Below are positions 12,501 through 24,179 of a stretch of DNA of 64,000 bases, piece by piece (positions within the stretch are counted from its first letter, which is position 1; each line of letters opens with the position of its first letter). The DNA is from Aulostomus chinensis (lineage: Eukaryota > Chordata > Actinopteri > Syngnathiformes > Aulostomidae), in the NCBI GenBank assembly GCA_037954235.1, contig JBBMOA010000013.1, positions 26,322,692 through 26,386,691 of the forward strand, in the 5' to 3' direction. Both the position numbers and the translations under genes were made by a program. A model generated the notes under the pieces. It did no database searches. It was not told the DNA's origin and worked only from the letters and a program-made list of their open reading frames with translations.

Positions 12501-12817
12501 GAGGTTCCAGCCGCCGCGACGTTTAGCCACCGCTGTGAATCTCACGAAGAAGGCGGAGCTGTAGAGAGAAGCTCCTGTTTTCAGCTGGACAAGAAGAAAA
12601 AAAAGAGAGGATGATTGCGGGATGAGGCCTACAGGACACTGGCACGTGAGATGAGGAGCGTGATGGCCGCGCTGTCGCTGGCGAGCCACGTAGAGCTGCT
12701 CACTCCTCTGACAGAAGCGGCAGAAGAATGGCACGAAGGAGCAAATCCTGATCCCGGCGTGCTCTGGTACCACCAGCCCATGAAGACAGGAGGTGTTCTG
12801 TCTGATTGCTGCTGTAG

Positions 12818-12830
12818 CCCCCCCCCCCCC
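12818..12830. repeat. poly-C run (13)
   Basis: This is an uninterrupted run of 13 C bases. Confidence 0.95.
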
Positions 12831-15241
12831 GTGCAGAAGGTGCAGAGAAGACACCAGTTCTAGAGGACATCCATTCATCACTGCTTGTGCTGGGACCAGC
12901 CTCCAGGCTAGCACTGGGTATTGTTTGGAGATTCTCAGTCGCACCTTCAGCGATTTTCTGCAGCCGTACCAGTACATTGTTCTGATCCTGAAATAAAGGA
13001 ATATTCATCACTGTTGATCGTTCTCACAAAACAAAAGCCACTGAATCAGCAAAATTGTGACTCAAGGAGGAACGGCCACTTGTTACATTTTAACTCTGTA
13101 TTTTTCCGCGCCCTATTTTAATAGAAATGCATGAATAAATGAGAGAGGGGTTGCTGATAAACATGAAATGCTTCGCCGGCACATCCGCGGCATGACGGGG
13201 ACCAGCAGCCAGCGGCCTCGCCTCACAGCTCCAGGTCCACCCTGGAAGGGTTCGAGGGTCTTGTGACCAGTCTTTCATGGAGATGGAGACTTCGGTTTCC
13301 CTCTCTTCCACCACTTAGTCCAACCCACAGCCTCCTGCCCTCCACTCTCACGGCCAGGCCACTGAGCTCTGGACAAGCCACAGGCGGCCACAGGTAAAAC
13401 TTTGATGGACGCTCGAACTCTTATGGCTTCGGGAGATTAGTCAGAGTTTTACCTTCACCGAGGGCTTCATTGCTCTTAAACCAAAGCAGACCTGAACACC
13501 TGGATAAGTTTATAAGGAGTCTGTCCGTCTCGCTATTCCATTCTAAATAAGACAACGCTTCACTCAGAGTGTTTACATTTTGTGAATAACATATCGTTCA
13601 CGATCCCGTTCATGTGCTGCAGCTCCGAGCCCAACTGGCGACGTCACGTTTGCGCCGTGCTGGAGTTTCCTGGTGAACTTCGACCTGAACGTGTTTCCAT
13701 CCCGCTACAAGCGGGGAAGGTTCTGAGAGCTGTCATGTCACTAACCAAGAGCACTGAGTTTGTATCGCGGGCTGTTAGCGGGGCCGCGTGTCCTCAAGCA
13801 GCTGGACTGCTAGAAGCCAAGCTGCCAAAACTCTGGCAGGACTTCATCGTGCAGTGAAGGTGTAGACATGTTTCCAACACTCAGGTGGTCAGAAAACTCC
13901 TCCTATCGTCCTGGTTGCTGTATTATACTGTGTATGTTATATCATATCGCCACCGATACTGATGTAGCCAGTGACACACCATCGTGACACCTTATTTTTG
14001 AAGAGTGAGTGTAATTCCAAAGGCTACAAAGCTGGGAAACGACCTACGACCACGACGACAGGTGCCAACAGGAAAGCTCCTCGGCTCCTCGGTGGCTGAA
14101 GGACAGCCTGCCTGCTCACCGTGCTGCCCTTGAGCCTCTCTTAAACACATTCAGAAAATGAGCCATAATTTCGGGTCAACAACCGGCGCTTTCCACAACA
14201 GGAGATTAAATTTGCCTTTCAGATTTTTTTTTTTTTCCTTTTAAAAAAACGAACACGTCCTCCTGCAAAGTGCTTTGAGGCAAAGGGCATGAAAACATAA
14301 CTCTGATACAAATTGCTGTGAGCCCTTTTGAGCCCTCCTCAATAAACACAGGGGTTTTTACGCAGGGACTTGGGCTGAACCCAAATTGAAGTTCCTCCTC
14401 CTTTTCACATCGGGGACCAGGAAGAGTGGAGATTTCACACAATCATCAGTCACACAATGCACAAGGGAGAGGAGTCAACGCACCCTGGTTACCGCAAACC
14501 GCTTCGTATGCACCGAGCTGCTTTCCGCTCCCCCAGGTAAACCCCAGGGTTGAAGCTAAATTAACTTTGAGAGTCTAATCTGAACTCACACTGCAGCCAA
14601 TAACTTGTAGTTGGAACAGAGTGACTCACCTTATTCCCATGCAACATTTAGACAATTAATGAAAACCGATGCACCCTTGCATAAACCTGAGTGTCCATCA
14701 ACAGGAGCCATCGGCACTTCTGATTGGTTCAGAGCACTCGTCTCTATTTTTATGTTTTACTTTTTATGTGTGAGAAGCACTTTGCTCTCATCAGCACTTC
14801 CTCCTCCTAAAAGACAATGTGATTCCTCAGCATTATTATTTTATTCCCAAGTGTCTTACCTAACATGAACATTTCAGAGCTTTAAATTCTTAACGCTGCA
14901 CCCCTGAAGGGTCATTGTTTTAAGGTTCCGTCCGAGGCTCAGGCGCCAGACAGAAAGTTTTATGCTACACAGGTGGAAGATATTCCTTTAAATATTTGAT
15001 TCTCAATATCCTGCGTGCGTCCCCCGCAGCGGTACATTTCGCGCTCGCCTGTCTCCGTTTCCTGGTTTAATCCTTTCCACACAGCCAGGAATCTGCTGGC
15101 TCTCATCAGCAGCGAGGCGACGGTGGAACCACAGCAAAGGAACCCAAAACAAACTGAGGTGTTGCCTGTCCTCCTCACCTCTCCAAGCGAGGGGCTGTTT
15201 GTGCCTGAGAGCAAAGAATGGCGACAGTACGGGTTTGAAGT

Positions 15242-15242
<1 letters not shown>

Positions 15243-15298
<56 letters not shown>
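15243..15298. repeat. (GT)28 microsatellite
   Basis: This is a pure run of 28 GT units. Confidence 0.97.
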
Positions 15299-15301
<3 letters not shown>

Positions 15302-15822
15302 AGATCACAAACACCATCGCTGCACTCCTCATGTGTGTATCAAAGAGAACAACTCTGTGTGAAAACACTGGCCAGACTTTTGCTCGGAGTCACTTGTCGG
15401 CACAAATTATCTAATTGTTCTGCGCTTGAACTTGAAACGTGGGACGTTTATTTCCCCGAAGAAGCCGACAGAGGCACGTTCCCCCTCTTCTTTCCAGCTC
15501 TCCTCCATCTCCTCAATGTTCCCTGAAATGATTATCAGCTGAAGGCCATTTTCATTATTTTCAAGTCAGTACAGTCGCCTGTCAGACATTCTCCATGTGT
15601 CGCTGTCGTGCATCAGTTAGTAAAATACTTTGAGGTTGTTTTTTTTAATTATCATTATTGTTTTTGCCCTCGTCTGCAAACTTGATCTAAGATGGACGTC
15701 GGCACCTTTTGTTTCCACGCAGGTTTTTCTGTTAAAATCATGAAGCCAGAAGGAAACGTGGTGAATATTTCCTCTGTCAAGGACCTCTTGCCTCCACGTA
15801 CACCTGTGGACCGCACACATAG

Positions 15823-15911
15823 ATCCATCCATCTATCTATCCATCCATCTATCCATCCATCCATCTATCCATCCATCCATCTATCCATCTATCCATCCAT
15901 CTATCTATCTG

Positions 15912-15957
<46 letters not shown>

Positions 15958-15969
15958 CATCCATCTATC

Positions 15970-16000
<31 letters not shown>

Positions 16001-16128
16001 CATCCATCTATCATCTATCTATCTATCCATCCATCCATCTATCTATCTATCTATCCATCTATCCATCTATCATCTATCCATCCATCTATCATCTATCCAT
16101 CCATCCATCCATCCATCCATCCATCTAT
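15823..16128. repeat. (ATCC)n/(ATCT)n tetranucleotide block
   Basis: About 306 bases mix ATCC and ATCT units, with the longest pure ATCT stretch near 15909-15956 and rare GTCT or ATC variants. On the minus strand the units read GGAT and AGAT (GATA-type, as in Bkm satellites). The open frame across it (Tyr-Leu-Ser-Ile-His-Pro repeats) is a repeat artefact. Local higher-order duplication is visible, since clusters of CCATCTATCATCT recur. Confidence 0.97.
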
Positions 16129-16634
16129 GATTAAATGTGAAACTTCCATCAAAGGAATCCCTTAACTACTCTGGTGACAGGCTGAAAGAGGGGGAGGTGA
16201 GGAAGGGTTCAGGATGAAGTCCAGGCAGCGACCCTGGCTACGCTTCCAGGGATTCGCTAACATTTATCATCGATCCGTTCAGAACCACACCATCTGCACC
16301 GAATTCAATACTCAGTTCATCTGCAAATACACGGCCACGCCACACTCGACCTGTCAGATCAAACCAGCTGCGGTATCAATTTACCTCCAAGACATTTTTG
16401 TATTTTTACTCATTTCCTTTGGATGCCGTTTCTTCCTCCCCTCCCGTGCTCTGCTCCGCTCCTCGTCTCCAAGTACTCCTGCCTCCTGGGTTCAGCTCAT
16501 CCCCTGATTCTTCCCTGACCTCTGAGGCTCACCTAAGCCGCTCGCTCAAAAATCCCTCTTCAACGACTCTTCCAGCATTTGCCTTGCCTCGCATAGCAGA
16601 ATGGAATCACTGTATAATGGATGAGTCAACCTCC

Positions 16635-16637
<3 letters not shown>

Positions 16638-16671
<34 letters not shown>

Positions 16672-16675
16672 ACAC
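16638..16675. repeat. (AC)n microsatellite, one interruption
   Basis: AC units run from 16638 to 16665. One T interrupts at 16666 and the repeat then continues for a few more units. Confidence 0.95.
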
Positions 16676-18635
16676 CACCTGGGAGGAAAACAGATTCAGA
16701 GACTTGACTGACTCGCTGACTCGTTTCCATTACTGACGGCTTCGCCTGACGGACAGGATGGTGCTTGAGTTGAATGGAAGCCGAGGCATCCTGTGTTTCC
16801 TTTCAGCATCACTCTTGTGTGCATGCTCAGCTTCTGCAAAAGCATTCTGGTATGAATGGAGAATTTCTTATTGAGATTACATAAGAGGCTCCTGAATGCT
16901 TAATTCACTGTGTAAAAGAAAAAGATGATGTACTGTGTTGGCTCCCGAGTCAAAGCAGCCACCCAGCGACATCAGCGGGGCTTGAACGGAGGGATAGAAG
17001 CAAGCGGGAAGAGAGCGGGATTATGCTGCCGCCAGTGCAGTGTCGGAATCATCCACAGGTGAGGTGAAGGCTGATGAATGGATGGATCCCCGAATGAATG
17101 AAGAATGCGCCGTATACAGAGGATAAACCAAATTTCTAAAAAATAAATAAATACAAATTCAACTTAACTTTATCTCACATGAAAAGAAGCCTGAGCATGC
17201 AGGTATTTTAACTTCAGCTGTAACAGCGGCAGGTTCTTATTCTACCACTGAACTGAAGAGCCCGGATGCAAAGCGTAGGCTTCCCACCAAATATCCATCG
17301 AGAGAGGGAGAACTCTGACCTCTGCACCAGTTTGCCTGGAGGCAGGGCGCCGCTGCTGGAGCGTGAGTCCCAACACGGAAGCCTGGAGCACCGCTTCGGA
17401 GTAAAACTGTAAAGCAAGCGTTTGGGATACAAGGACAACGGTGCAGTTTGCAGTAATTCTTTGAAAGTCGATGTTTTATAAAATGTCATTTGATTGAACA
17501 TGCAGCTGCGTATTGCATCAGGGGAATCTTTGCATCACTGCGACGAGGCTTTTGTTTGTAAATGAACAACAGTGCCCCCCCATGTCGCTGAAAGAACTGC
17601 ACTTGGATCTTCCTGCTCATTTGTACGCTAAAGTCTGAGCAGCATACTTGTGGCGTGTCCACCTTAACAGACAGGCGGATGGAGAGGTGGGCAGCCCTCC
17701 GATTTCTAAACAACCCATCCAACATGCTGTCAATCAAAGCCAGCGTGGCGAAACAGACGTCTGAGTACAGAGTACAAGAGTGACGGTGTTAGCGGTGATC
17801 CAGCAGTCTGGGACAGCAGATGGGAAGACCACAGCCCTCTGTTTACTCTGGTCATGTCGCACCAATTCAAAAAATATCTGCACTTCTCTCCTGCATCCAG
17901 ACAGGTTTTTTTTTTTTTTTCCCATTAACAATCATCACTGTCCTCTCTTGGTTTGCCGGTTTTCTTTATTCACTGGGAACAAGAAATTCAAAGCAAATAC
18001 GCACCAAAAAAAAAAGCCGACAGAGGGACCAATGAAGGAATAATTGGCGAAGGTACTGTAACGGAGCTTGGTGCTTGGTGGAATTCCGTCTGAGACCCGA
18101 CTTTCTCGGTGAAAGCAATCATCCAGAAAACAGGATCTGTCACAGGACACCTGAGGTGGTGAGGAGGGGAAACAGCAGAGCCGGAGGGGAAGCTGATTCT
18201 CGAAGAGGAAACAGACACTCGCTGATAGGGGGTCACCATGAGTTTGACTGACTGCAGCCTATCGACTAATGGCTGAAGCAAAGATCTTCTGTGTCCAGGG
18301 AAGACTGCACTCCACAGGGACGCGTCCAAGTCCCTGACGAGACCAATGACAGAGCCGGATTTGTTTGACATGCAAAAAAAAAAATGGAAGCGTGGCAGCG
18401 ATGCAACGCTGATATTTACAGGGACGTTATCTTACACACGGCTGATAAAGCGTCAGGGTCTCGCTCAAGGACGACAGACACGATGCCTTTCATGAGGAGT
18501 TTCTCTCCACCAACCCGCACAATGATGTCAGATCTACTCGCTGAAAGCAGAGATGTTCACTTTACAAGGAGTCCCGACGGCCAGACAAACCCACGACATG
18601 TTCCGTGTCCTGAAGAAGCACAGATAATGATCAGT

Positions 18636-18659
18636 GGGGGGGGGGGGGGGGGGGGGGGG
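18636..18659. repeat. poly-G run (24)
   Basis: This is an uninterrupted run of 24 G bases, the longest mononucleotide tract in the window. It lies about 870 bases downstream (in htr4 sense) of the N-terminal exon. Confidence 0.95.
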
Positions 18660-19530
18660 CAACACTGCGACGTACCTTGAGTACGACGAGGAAATGTAAC
18701 CCTTTCCCCACATGTGTAATTATGTCATGAGCGCTAACGGACACTGAGGGTCAGAGCGAATTCTCCACTCGCACGAGCACCCTGCTGGGCAGCGGTCATT
18801 TAAAGTTAAAGATGATAGAAAAGACTCGGGGCATAAACCTGCCCCTTGGAGTCAGGAGGGAGGACAGCACAGGCGTCTGTGCATCAGACATAGAAGACAC
18901 CATTCTGTCTTTTTTTGCATTCCACGCTTCTTTTTTCAGATTGTTCTCCTTTATATTCCTCTGTCGTCGTAGCTTATCAGACCACGCAAATTACAAAACG
19001 CAGTCAGGATAAAAGGCCCCCCACTGAAGGACGTTCGTATGAAGCAACTCTTCGTATCGCAGAGCAGCAACAGTTTCTACAGGATCCCTGTTTTAATCAA
19101 ACCAACAAGCCTGAGGCCACAGAGGCAGCCAGCGCTGCTGTCTGTTGTTTCCTACGCAGAGATGGAAGAGGAGAAGGGCCTTCAAGAGGAAACCAGGGCA
19201 GCCAAGTCAGCTTTGATCCTCAAACTGCTGAGAATGCTTCATCACGCAGCGCAGCAACACGCTTCCCCTGATGGATCAGGGAGAACAACTGTTCTGTGGA
19301 TGACGAGGCTGAACAATCCACACAAACTGCATGTCGTCGTATGTCTGATTTCCTTTCCTCATGTTCCCTCAGAACTCTCATGATCATCATCAGAGAACAA
19401 CATGGTGGATCGATACGTCCCCAGCGTCTCTGCCAGGCACCTCACCTGAGCTGAGGGCTACAGATGCACCCACGACCCGCGTGTCCCCACATGTGAGGAG
19501 CTCAAACCTCAACGGCTGATTCGCGCTCAC

Positions 19531-19586
19531 CTCTCACTGACAAGCTCCTCCATCACCGGCATCTGGCCTGCAGCGCTGACATTCAT
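19531..19586 (-). CDS. htr4: 5-hydroxytryptamine receptor 4, N-terminal coding exon
   Basis: The exon as a whole spans 19609..19531 (79 bases). Its acceptor is strong (tgtcttgtgtctgcag, AG at 19611-19610) and so is its donor (GAGAG|GTGAGC, GT at 19530-19529). From the ATG at 19586 it encodes the extracellular amino end MNVSAAGQMPVMEELVSE and two bases (AG) of a split codon. The TM1 exon starts with the completing C, giving Ser, so the phases match and the joined product reads on into DSMPKRMALIC. Asn-Val-Ser at residues 2-4 is an N-glycosylation sequon, in line with the Asn-Val-Ser near the start of mammalian HTR4. The same frame is open to the 5' exon edge (TPGLDGY before the Met), so a start in an earlier exon is possible. 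The -3 base is T, a weak initiation context. The assignment is an inference from phase, spacing and sequon. Confidence 0.75.
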
Positions 19587-19594
19587 GTACCCAT
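19583..19594 (-). promoter_or_regulatory. htr4: mini-uORF overlapping the htr4 start codon
   Basis: In the 5' part of the N-terminal exon the sequence ATGGGTACATGA forms a three-codon reading frame (Met-Gly-Thr-stop). Its TGA shares bases with the proposed main ATG (ATGA). If the CpG-island exon ending in ATG at 58838 is joined directly, that ATG falls in the same frame and the uORF becomes nine codons, MGLPALMGT. A stop overlapping the main start is the arrangement that permits termination-reinitiation control. The sequence is clear; the role is inference. Confidence 0.45.
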
Positions 19595-20304
19595 CAAGGC
19601 CGGGAGTCCCTGCAGACACAAGACCACAAATGACACATTAATACCGTCATAACGGTGGCATCTATTATCAGAGGCAGCGTTTTTAACAGCGCGCACAAAA
19701 GAAACAGTCGAGGCATTTCAGACTCACTAGATTGCATTAACATAAACCTCTCACACAACCTGAATTATGCAAATGCCACACTTTTCTTTGACATTTGAAG
19801 TCTGCCGCTAATGGACTTGGCAGCTGATGATGAGCTTAAATTAACAGAGGATTAACACATGTCAGTGTCTTATTACACCAATTAATACCTCCTCTGGTTA
19901 AAAAATTAATCTTTGAGGTGGACGGTCGAAAATAATTTAAAACTTTATCTTGGAAAAAGAAGAGTGACGAGGAATGTCACGCGTTCCGTGTTGAAGCAGC
20001 CAAGGCTGAAGACGGGAAATGTTTGGTAAATGTGATATTCATGAAAGCCACAATTCACCCAAAAAGTGCATGTATTGTGCCTGTAATGCGCTCAGAAATG
20101 AGCATCAAAATGACATTTTTCTCCTCTGCACTCAATCTTTAAATTCATACCGTGATGCAGAAAGATCCAGCCACAAACCTGAGGTGTTACAGCTCCTTTG
20201 TTTGTGCCACAAATTCAAAGTATTTGGGGATTACTGAGCGTACGGATGGATTGAGAAGACATGGATTAGACCGGGTGCTGCTGCTGAGAGGAGGACATTG
20301 CAGT

Positions 20305-20425
20305 GTAGCTGCTGTTAGCCTCAAGCTAGACACATGTGGCCGGCTCTCTCTCTGCATTCCGGAGTCACAGGGATGCAGGAGGACAGAAAATGTCTTGGTA
20401 AAGTCGAGACTCCTAGAAAAACAAA
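20305..20425 (+). repeat. dispersed repeat copy 1 (unnamed)
   Basis: This stretch matches 30630-30765 in the same orientation, with insertions and substitutions. Shared landmarks in order are GTTAGC, TCAAGCTA, GTGGC-GGCTC, CTGCATTC, GAGTCACA, a GCAGG and GGAAAAT/GAAAATG. I do not recognise the family. Two divergent copies 10 kb apart indicate an old interspersed element. Confidence 0.6.
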
Positions 20426-21210
20426 GGTATCTTCAGATGTTCGACTTCCTGATGGGGCTTAAATGACTCATACTCAACGTGTCCACACTGCCGTCGTGAC
20501 TTTATGCTTTGGGAAATGGATAATCGTTTGTGTGAGCGAGCTATTGATGATTAAATGTGTTTAATTCCCCATAAAATTGCTGAAAAATACAAGATCCTAT
20601 AGAGAAAAGCGAGCTTTATAGGAGTATTTTGACTAAAGTTCTTGATTAACATGAGCTTTACCACACACCAGAGGAGGGACACGCCACCGGGAGTTCCCGT
20701 CATTGCTTTCGCAGGCATCTGTAAATTGAACAGACCTCTCATGTAAAAACACTTGACGGTTTGACTGCGTGAATCTTTCAGGGCAACACAACTCCTCTGG
20801 TGACTCAAGCGCTGCTGCAGATTTTCCCACCTTCTTCCTCCATGTGCAGAATGCAGGTCACGGCCCTGCTGTAACCAAGCGCTCATTAATCCACACCGGA
20901 TTTATAAAACTGCAATTTATGGGCTTAAATCCTGTTGGCACTGTCCTGAGGCCTGCTGCTGACTCTGTTTTGTAATAGACACAGTGGGGGGGGCGAACGC
21001 ATGACAGAACTGCAGTCATGGCTGAGGCCACGGAGAGGGTTTACCCGACTCTGTCAGGTCTCATCCAGCCTCACATGTGAGGTGGAGATGAGAAGTACAA
21101 GAACATGACCGTGTGAACCGCAGGGTTCCCAGTCTGAAGTGGGTCGAAATGTGACAACACAAGAACTGAGTAAGAACAACCCAGTTAAGCTCACACACAA
21201 ACATAATATG

Positions 21211-21420
21211 GTGGCCCGGTGGAGCAGTGGTCCTCCCTGTGGCCCCCAGCAAGAAGGTTGTGGGTGGAGCCCCGGCTGCAGCACGGGGTCTTTCTGGGTG
21301 AGTCTCCATGTTCTCCCTGTTCCTGCTGGGTTCTCTCTGGTACTCCAGCTTCCTCCACAGTCCAAAGACATCAAGAGGGACCAGGTTAATCCAGACTCTA
21401 AATTGACCGTAGGCGTGGCT
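21211..21420 (+). mobile_element. SINE-like dispersed repeat, copy 1 (3' truncated)
   Basis: This copy starts with a tRNA-like head (GGTGGAGCAGTGGT resembles an A box; GGTTGTGGGTGGAGCC resembles a decayed B box). The conserved body has tgttctccctgttcctgc, ggtactccagcttcctcc, cagtccaaagacatcaag and taaattgaccgtagg. The match to the other copies stops near 21420, so the 3' third is missing. This sequence type is very common in fish genomes; I give no family name. The SINE class is inferred from the head. Confidence 0.8.
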
Positions 21421-23021
21421 GATGAGGTGGTGAAGCTCTTCCTACTGTTAATTTTCCGTCCGGTGTCGGCCTCAAGTACCGACAATGTTCAACTTCTGCT
21501 GAAGGCACTGGGCTCACAAAAACAAGCGAATGCCGCTAGAAAGCTAACTCACATGCTACCTCTGCACTGTTTGGTCTCGATAGGCCACACAAACAGACTA
21601 AATGAGGCTCTCAACCCAGACTCGTCAGACCACGTCGATTACCTCGCAGGCTTATACTCGTGTATACGTATTATCCAAAATTACTGACGTCAGATGTCCA
21701 TTTGTGGAAACGAGGCGTGAGGCGTGAATGCCTTTAGGGCGAGTCCAGTCCATTCAAAACAGTTATGAACACAGAGAATGCAAAGTCCGGTTCAAGGTGC
21801 CAGGAGGTTTCACCGGACCCTAAATTAGTTGTTTTAGGTCTCACGGGGAAGGTCTGTTTCAAGTGTAGGAGCGACACGGTGGGAGGACGGAAATGTTGTT
21901 TGTCTGTTCCAGGCAGCACGACACGGAGAGGCAGACAGCTGCAGACATTCAAGAGCGCACCGAGCCAGAGTACAGCTGACACCTGGTTAATGTATACAGC
22001 GATCAACAGAGCCAGCGATAGGACGAGGACGCGTCAGGTGTTCGTTATAACTGTGGGGACTGCTGGTCCTGGCCAAGTCTGTTTACTCGGAGTCTGGGTC
22101 TCCCTTCACTCATTAAAGCATCTGACATAGCGTTCTGGCATGTAGAACGACTCTTAATAAAATATTAAAAGTTCATCCACCAGATGGCCTTCCGTTTTGG
22201 AAAGAAGTCTGAGTGGAGTCAAGTGTTGATGTGTCTCCCCGTCCTGGGAGCGTATTAAGGTCAGTCGCTTCTAAATAACTCAGACGTGTGGCGAAGGTGA
22301 AGCAGTTTCACCGAATCCTAAGAAGAACTGCCGCTTCAAGATGGAAGCAAGGTCACTCACTTACAAGTGAGCCACAAAGAGCTGTAAATATTGACATCTA
22401 ATGACCTCACTGAACCTGCCTCTGGGGGGACGGTTTCCTTTTAGCTTTCCGCTAACATGCAGAGAGAGGACTTGAAAAACTAATTTTGACCACGCGCAGC
22501 TGCTCACTCCTGCTACAGAAATGAATTCCAGGCCAATCAGAGCGCAGCAGTATTTGCTTCCTTGTCGATGCGCGTTTCTGGTAAAATCCTGAAGCCCCAA
22601 AGGAACTTTTTGCTAACCATTTCAGCAGCGTTGTGTGCAGATCAAAACTATTCATCCACTAGTTTATATCTCCATCTTTCAGGGTCAGGTTTTGCAAAAA
22701 GCATTTTCATTGGACGCAAAATTAGCACAGGCCCCTTAGCGGAGGACGCATCGTTTGACTTGTCTTCAATCGGAAGAGAAAAACGGGGATTTCTTTGGAA
22801 CCTCCTGATTTTTGGACATACATTTGGGATCTATCAAGATGGTTAAAACTGGAAATAGGGAGTTGTTGTTTTTTTTCATTTCATGGGACTTTTAAGACAT
22901 GAAAAAACTCAATATTTCTGGAGCTCAACAGCCTCGACCGGGCGACAAGATTGAAGTGGTCAGTAAAATCCCGGGAAAGTTCCAGAGTCAACGACAGGTT
23001 CAATTCGGGCGACTGCACAAC

Positions 23022-23065
23022 ATCCACAAGAATCCACAAGAATCCACAAGAATCCACAAAAATCC
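23022..23065. repeat. 10-bp tandem repeat (AATCCACAAG), 4.4 copies
   Basis: Four consecutive near-perfect copies of AATCCACAAG and a partial fifth are visible. Confidence 0.93.
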
Positions 23066-23441
23066 TTTCGTGTCACAAAGACGCAACCACCGACAGACGC
23101 GAGTTTGGACAAAATGCAGTAGAAAAGGAGATAACAGCAAAAATAGGCCGCTGTATGGTATAGATATCATACCACAGGGGATCAGCTTAGGCTAATCCTG
23201 CACGAGTACCTCCAAAAATATGTTCGGCAGGAAACCAGCGTGTGTTTGTGTGTGTGGGGGGGAGGGGGGGGGCGGCAATATAAGTTCAACAATATACTTT
23301 CAAAAATGGTCCAAGGTCAATATCAACATTCAGAACAAACGAGGGGGTTTAGGTAGGATTGGAAACTGTAGTAATTACTTTCAGAGAACACCTCCAGTCT
23401 TGGATAACCTGCACTTACACCATAGCCATCTCTTCCTCAGG

Positions 23442-23443
<2 letters not shown>

Positions 23444-23489
<46 letters not shown>
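23444..23489. repeat. (AC)23 microsatellite
   Basis: This is a pure AC run of about 23 units. Confidence 0.96.
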
Positions 23490-23494
<5 letters not shown>

Positions 23495-24179
23495 ATCAAA
23501 CAAGGTTAGTACAGAATTGTTTTGATTAAAAAAGGTCCCGGAGATGTGAAGTGAACGAGAAAATGGCGTGAAAACAAGAAAAGCAGAGAAACACGAGAGG
23601 AGGCTCAAGTGAACTAATGAGCTCCAACTACAAAACCAGACAGACAAAGAGGGGCATCGAGACCACCGGACACCTCCAGACTGACTGCTGCTGCGTGGTC
23701 AGGCTTGCCGGGGTTGGGGGGGCATGTCAGACTTTGTTAAGTGTGTGGTGGTGCTGGATCGGGTCTCCTGAGGTTCAGCCAAAGGTTCCCAGAGAGGCGG
23801 GGCTAAAACCTCTGTGCAGATTAAACTTTTATCAAAAAACAAACAAACCCCAAAACAAAGTATTTGTTAAACTATCACATTACGCTCATGCTTCTAATCC
23901 CATTTCACATACGTCACGAAGAGAACCTTCCTGTATTGAAGTGTCAGCTGGCTCCATAGGTGCTACTGCTCAGCCTCGTGGGAAACACTCGGGGGGCCCG
24001 ACACTGAACGCATGGCTGTAGCTCAGGGAGCTGAGGGCGCCGTGCCAGGCTGTTGTAGCGCGGCTGGAACGGACGAGTGAACTTCACGCCTGCCGAGTCA
24101 CGCGCACACAAGCACCAACTGCATTTGGACCCAGAACAACTCCACCAGGGGGCGCAATTCAAACCGTCCGCCCAAAATT

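Larger units (their letters stand above)
864..19530 (-). other. htr4: htr4 intron between N-terminal and TM1 exons (18.7 kb)
   Basis: The minus-strand intron runs from the donor at 19530-19529 (GAGAG|GTGAGC) to the acceptor at 865-864. I see no further htr4 coding sequence in it. It holds four TG runs and one CA run of about 12 or more units, eight G or C homopolymers of 10 bases or more, a 370-base CAG-type minisatellite, a 306-base ATCC/ATCT block, a 13-bp stem hairpin, and a plus-strand exon candidate at 3905-4120. Stretches such as 5.9-7.0, 10-12.8 and 13-15 kb show nothing I can name. AT-rich homeobox-site-like sequence at about 9.12-9.17 kb may be regulatory. Confidence 0.7.

Noticed and set aside
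12474..12977. 167-codon minus-strand frame and overlapping plus frame with MRSVMAALSLASHVELL
   Set aside because: No recognisable family, no splice structure, several overlapping frames; consistent with chance in GC-rich DNA.
14600..14650. Minus-strand donor (AATAAG|GTGAGT) preceded by an ATG and five codons, considered as an alternative htr4 first exon
   Set aside because: It lies downstream of the N-terminal exon in htr4 sense and its phase does not fit the TM1 exon (six whole codons against a required two-base overhang).
15692..16165. 157-codon plus-strand frame with Tyr-Leu-Ser-Ile-His-Pro repeats
   Set aside because: It is a translation of the ATCC/ATCT tetranucleotide block.
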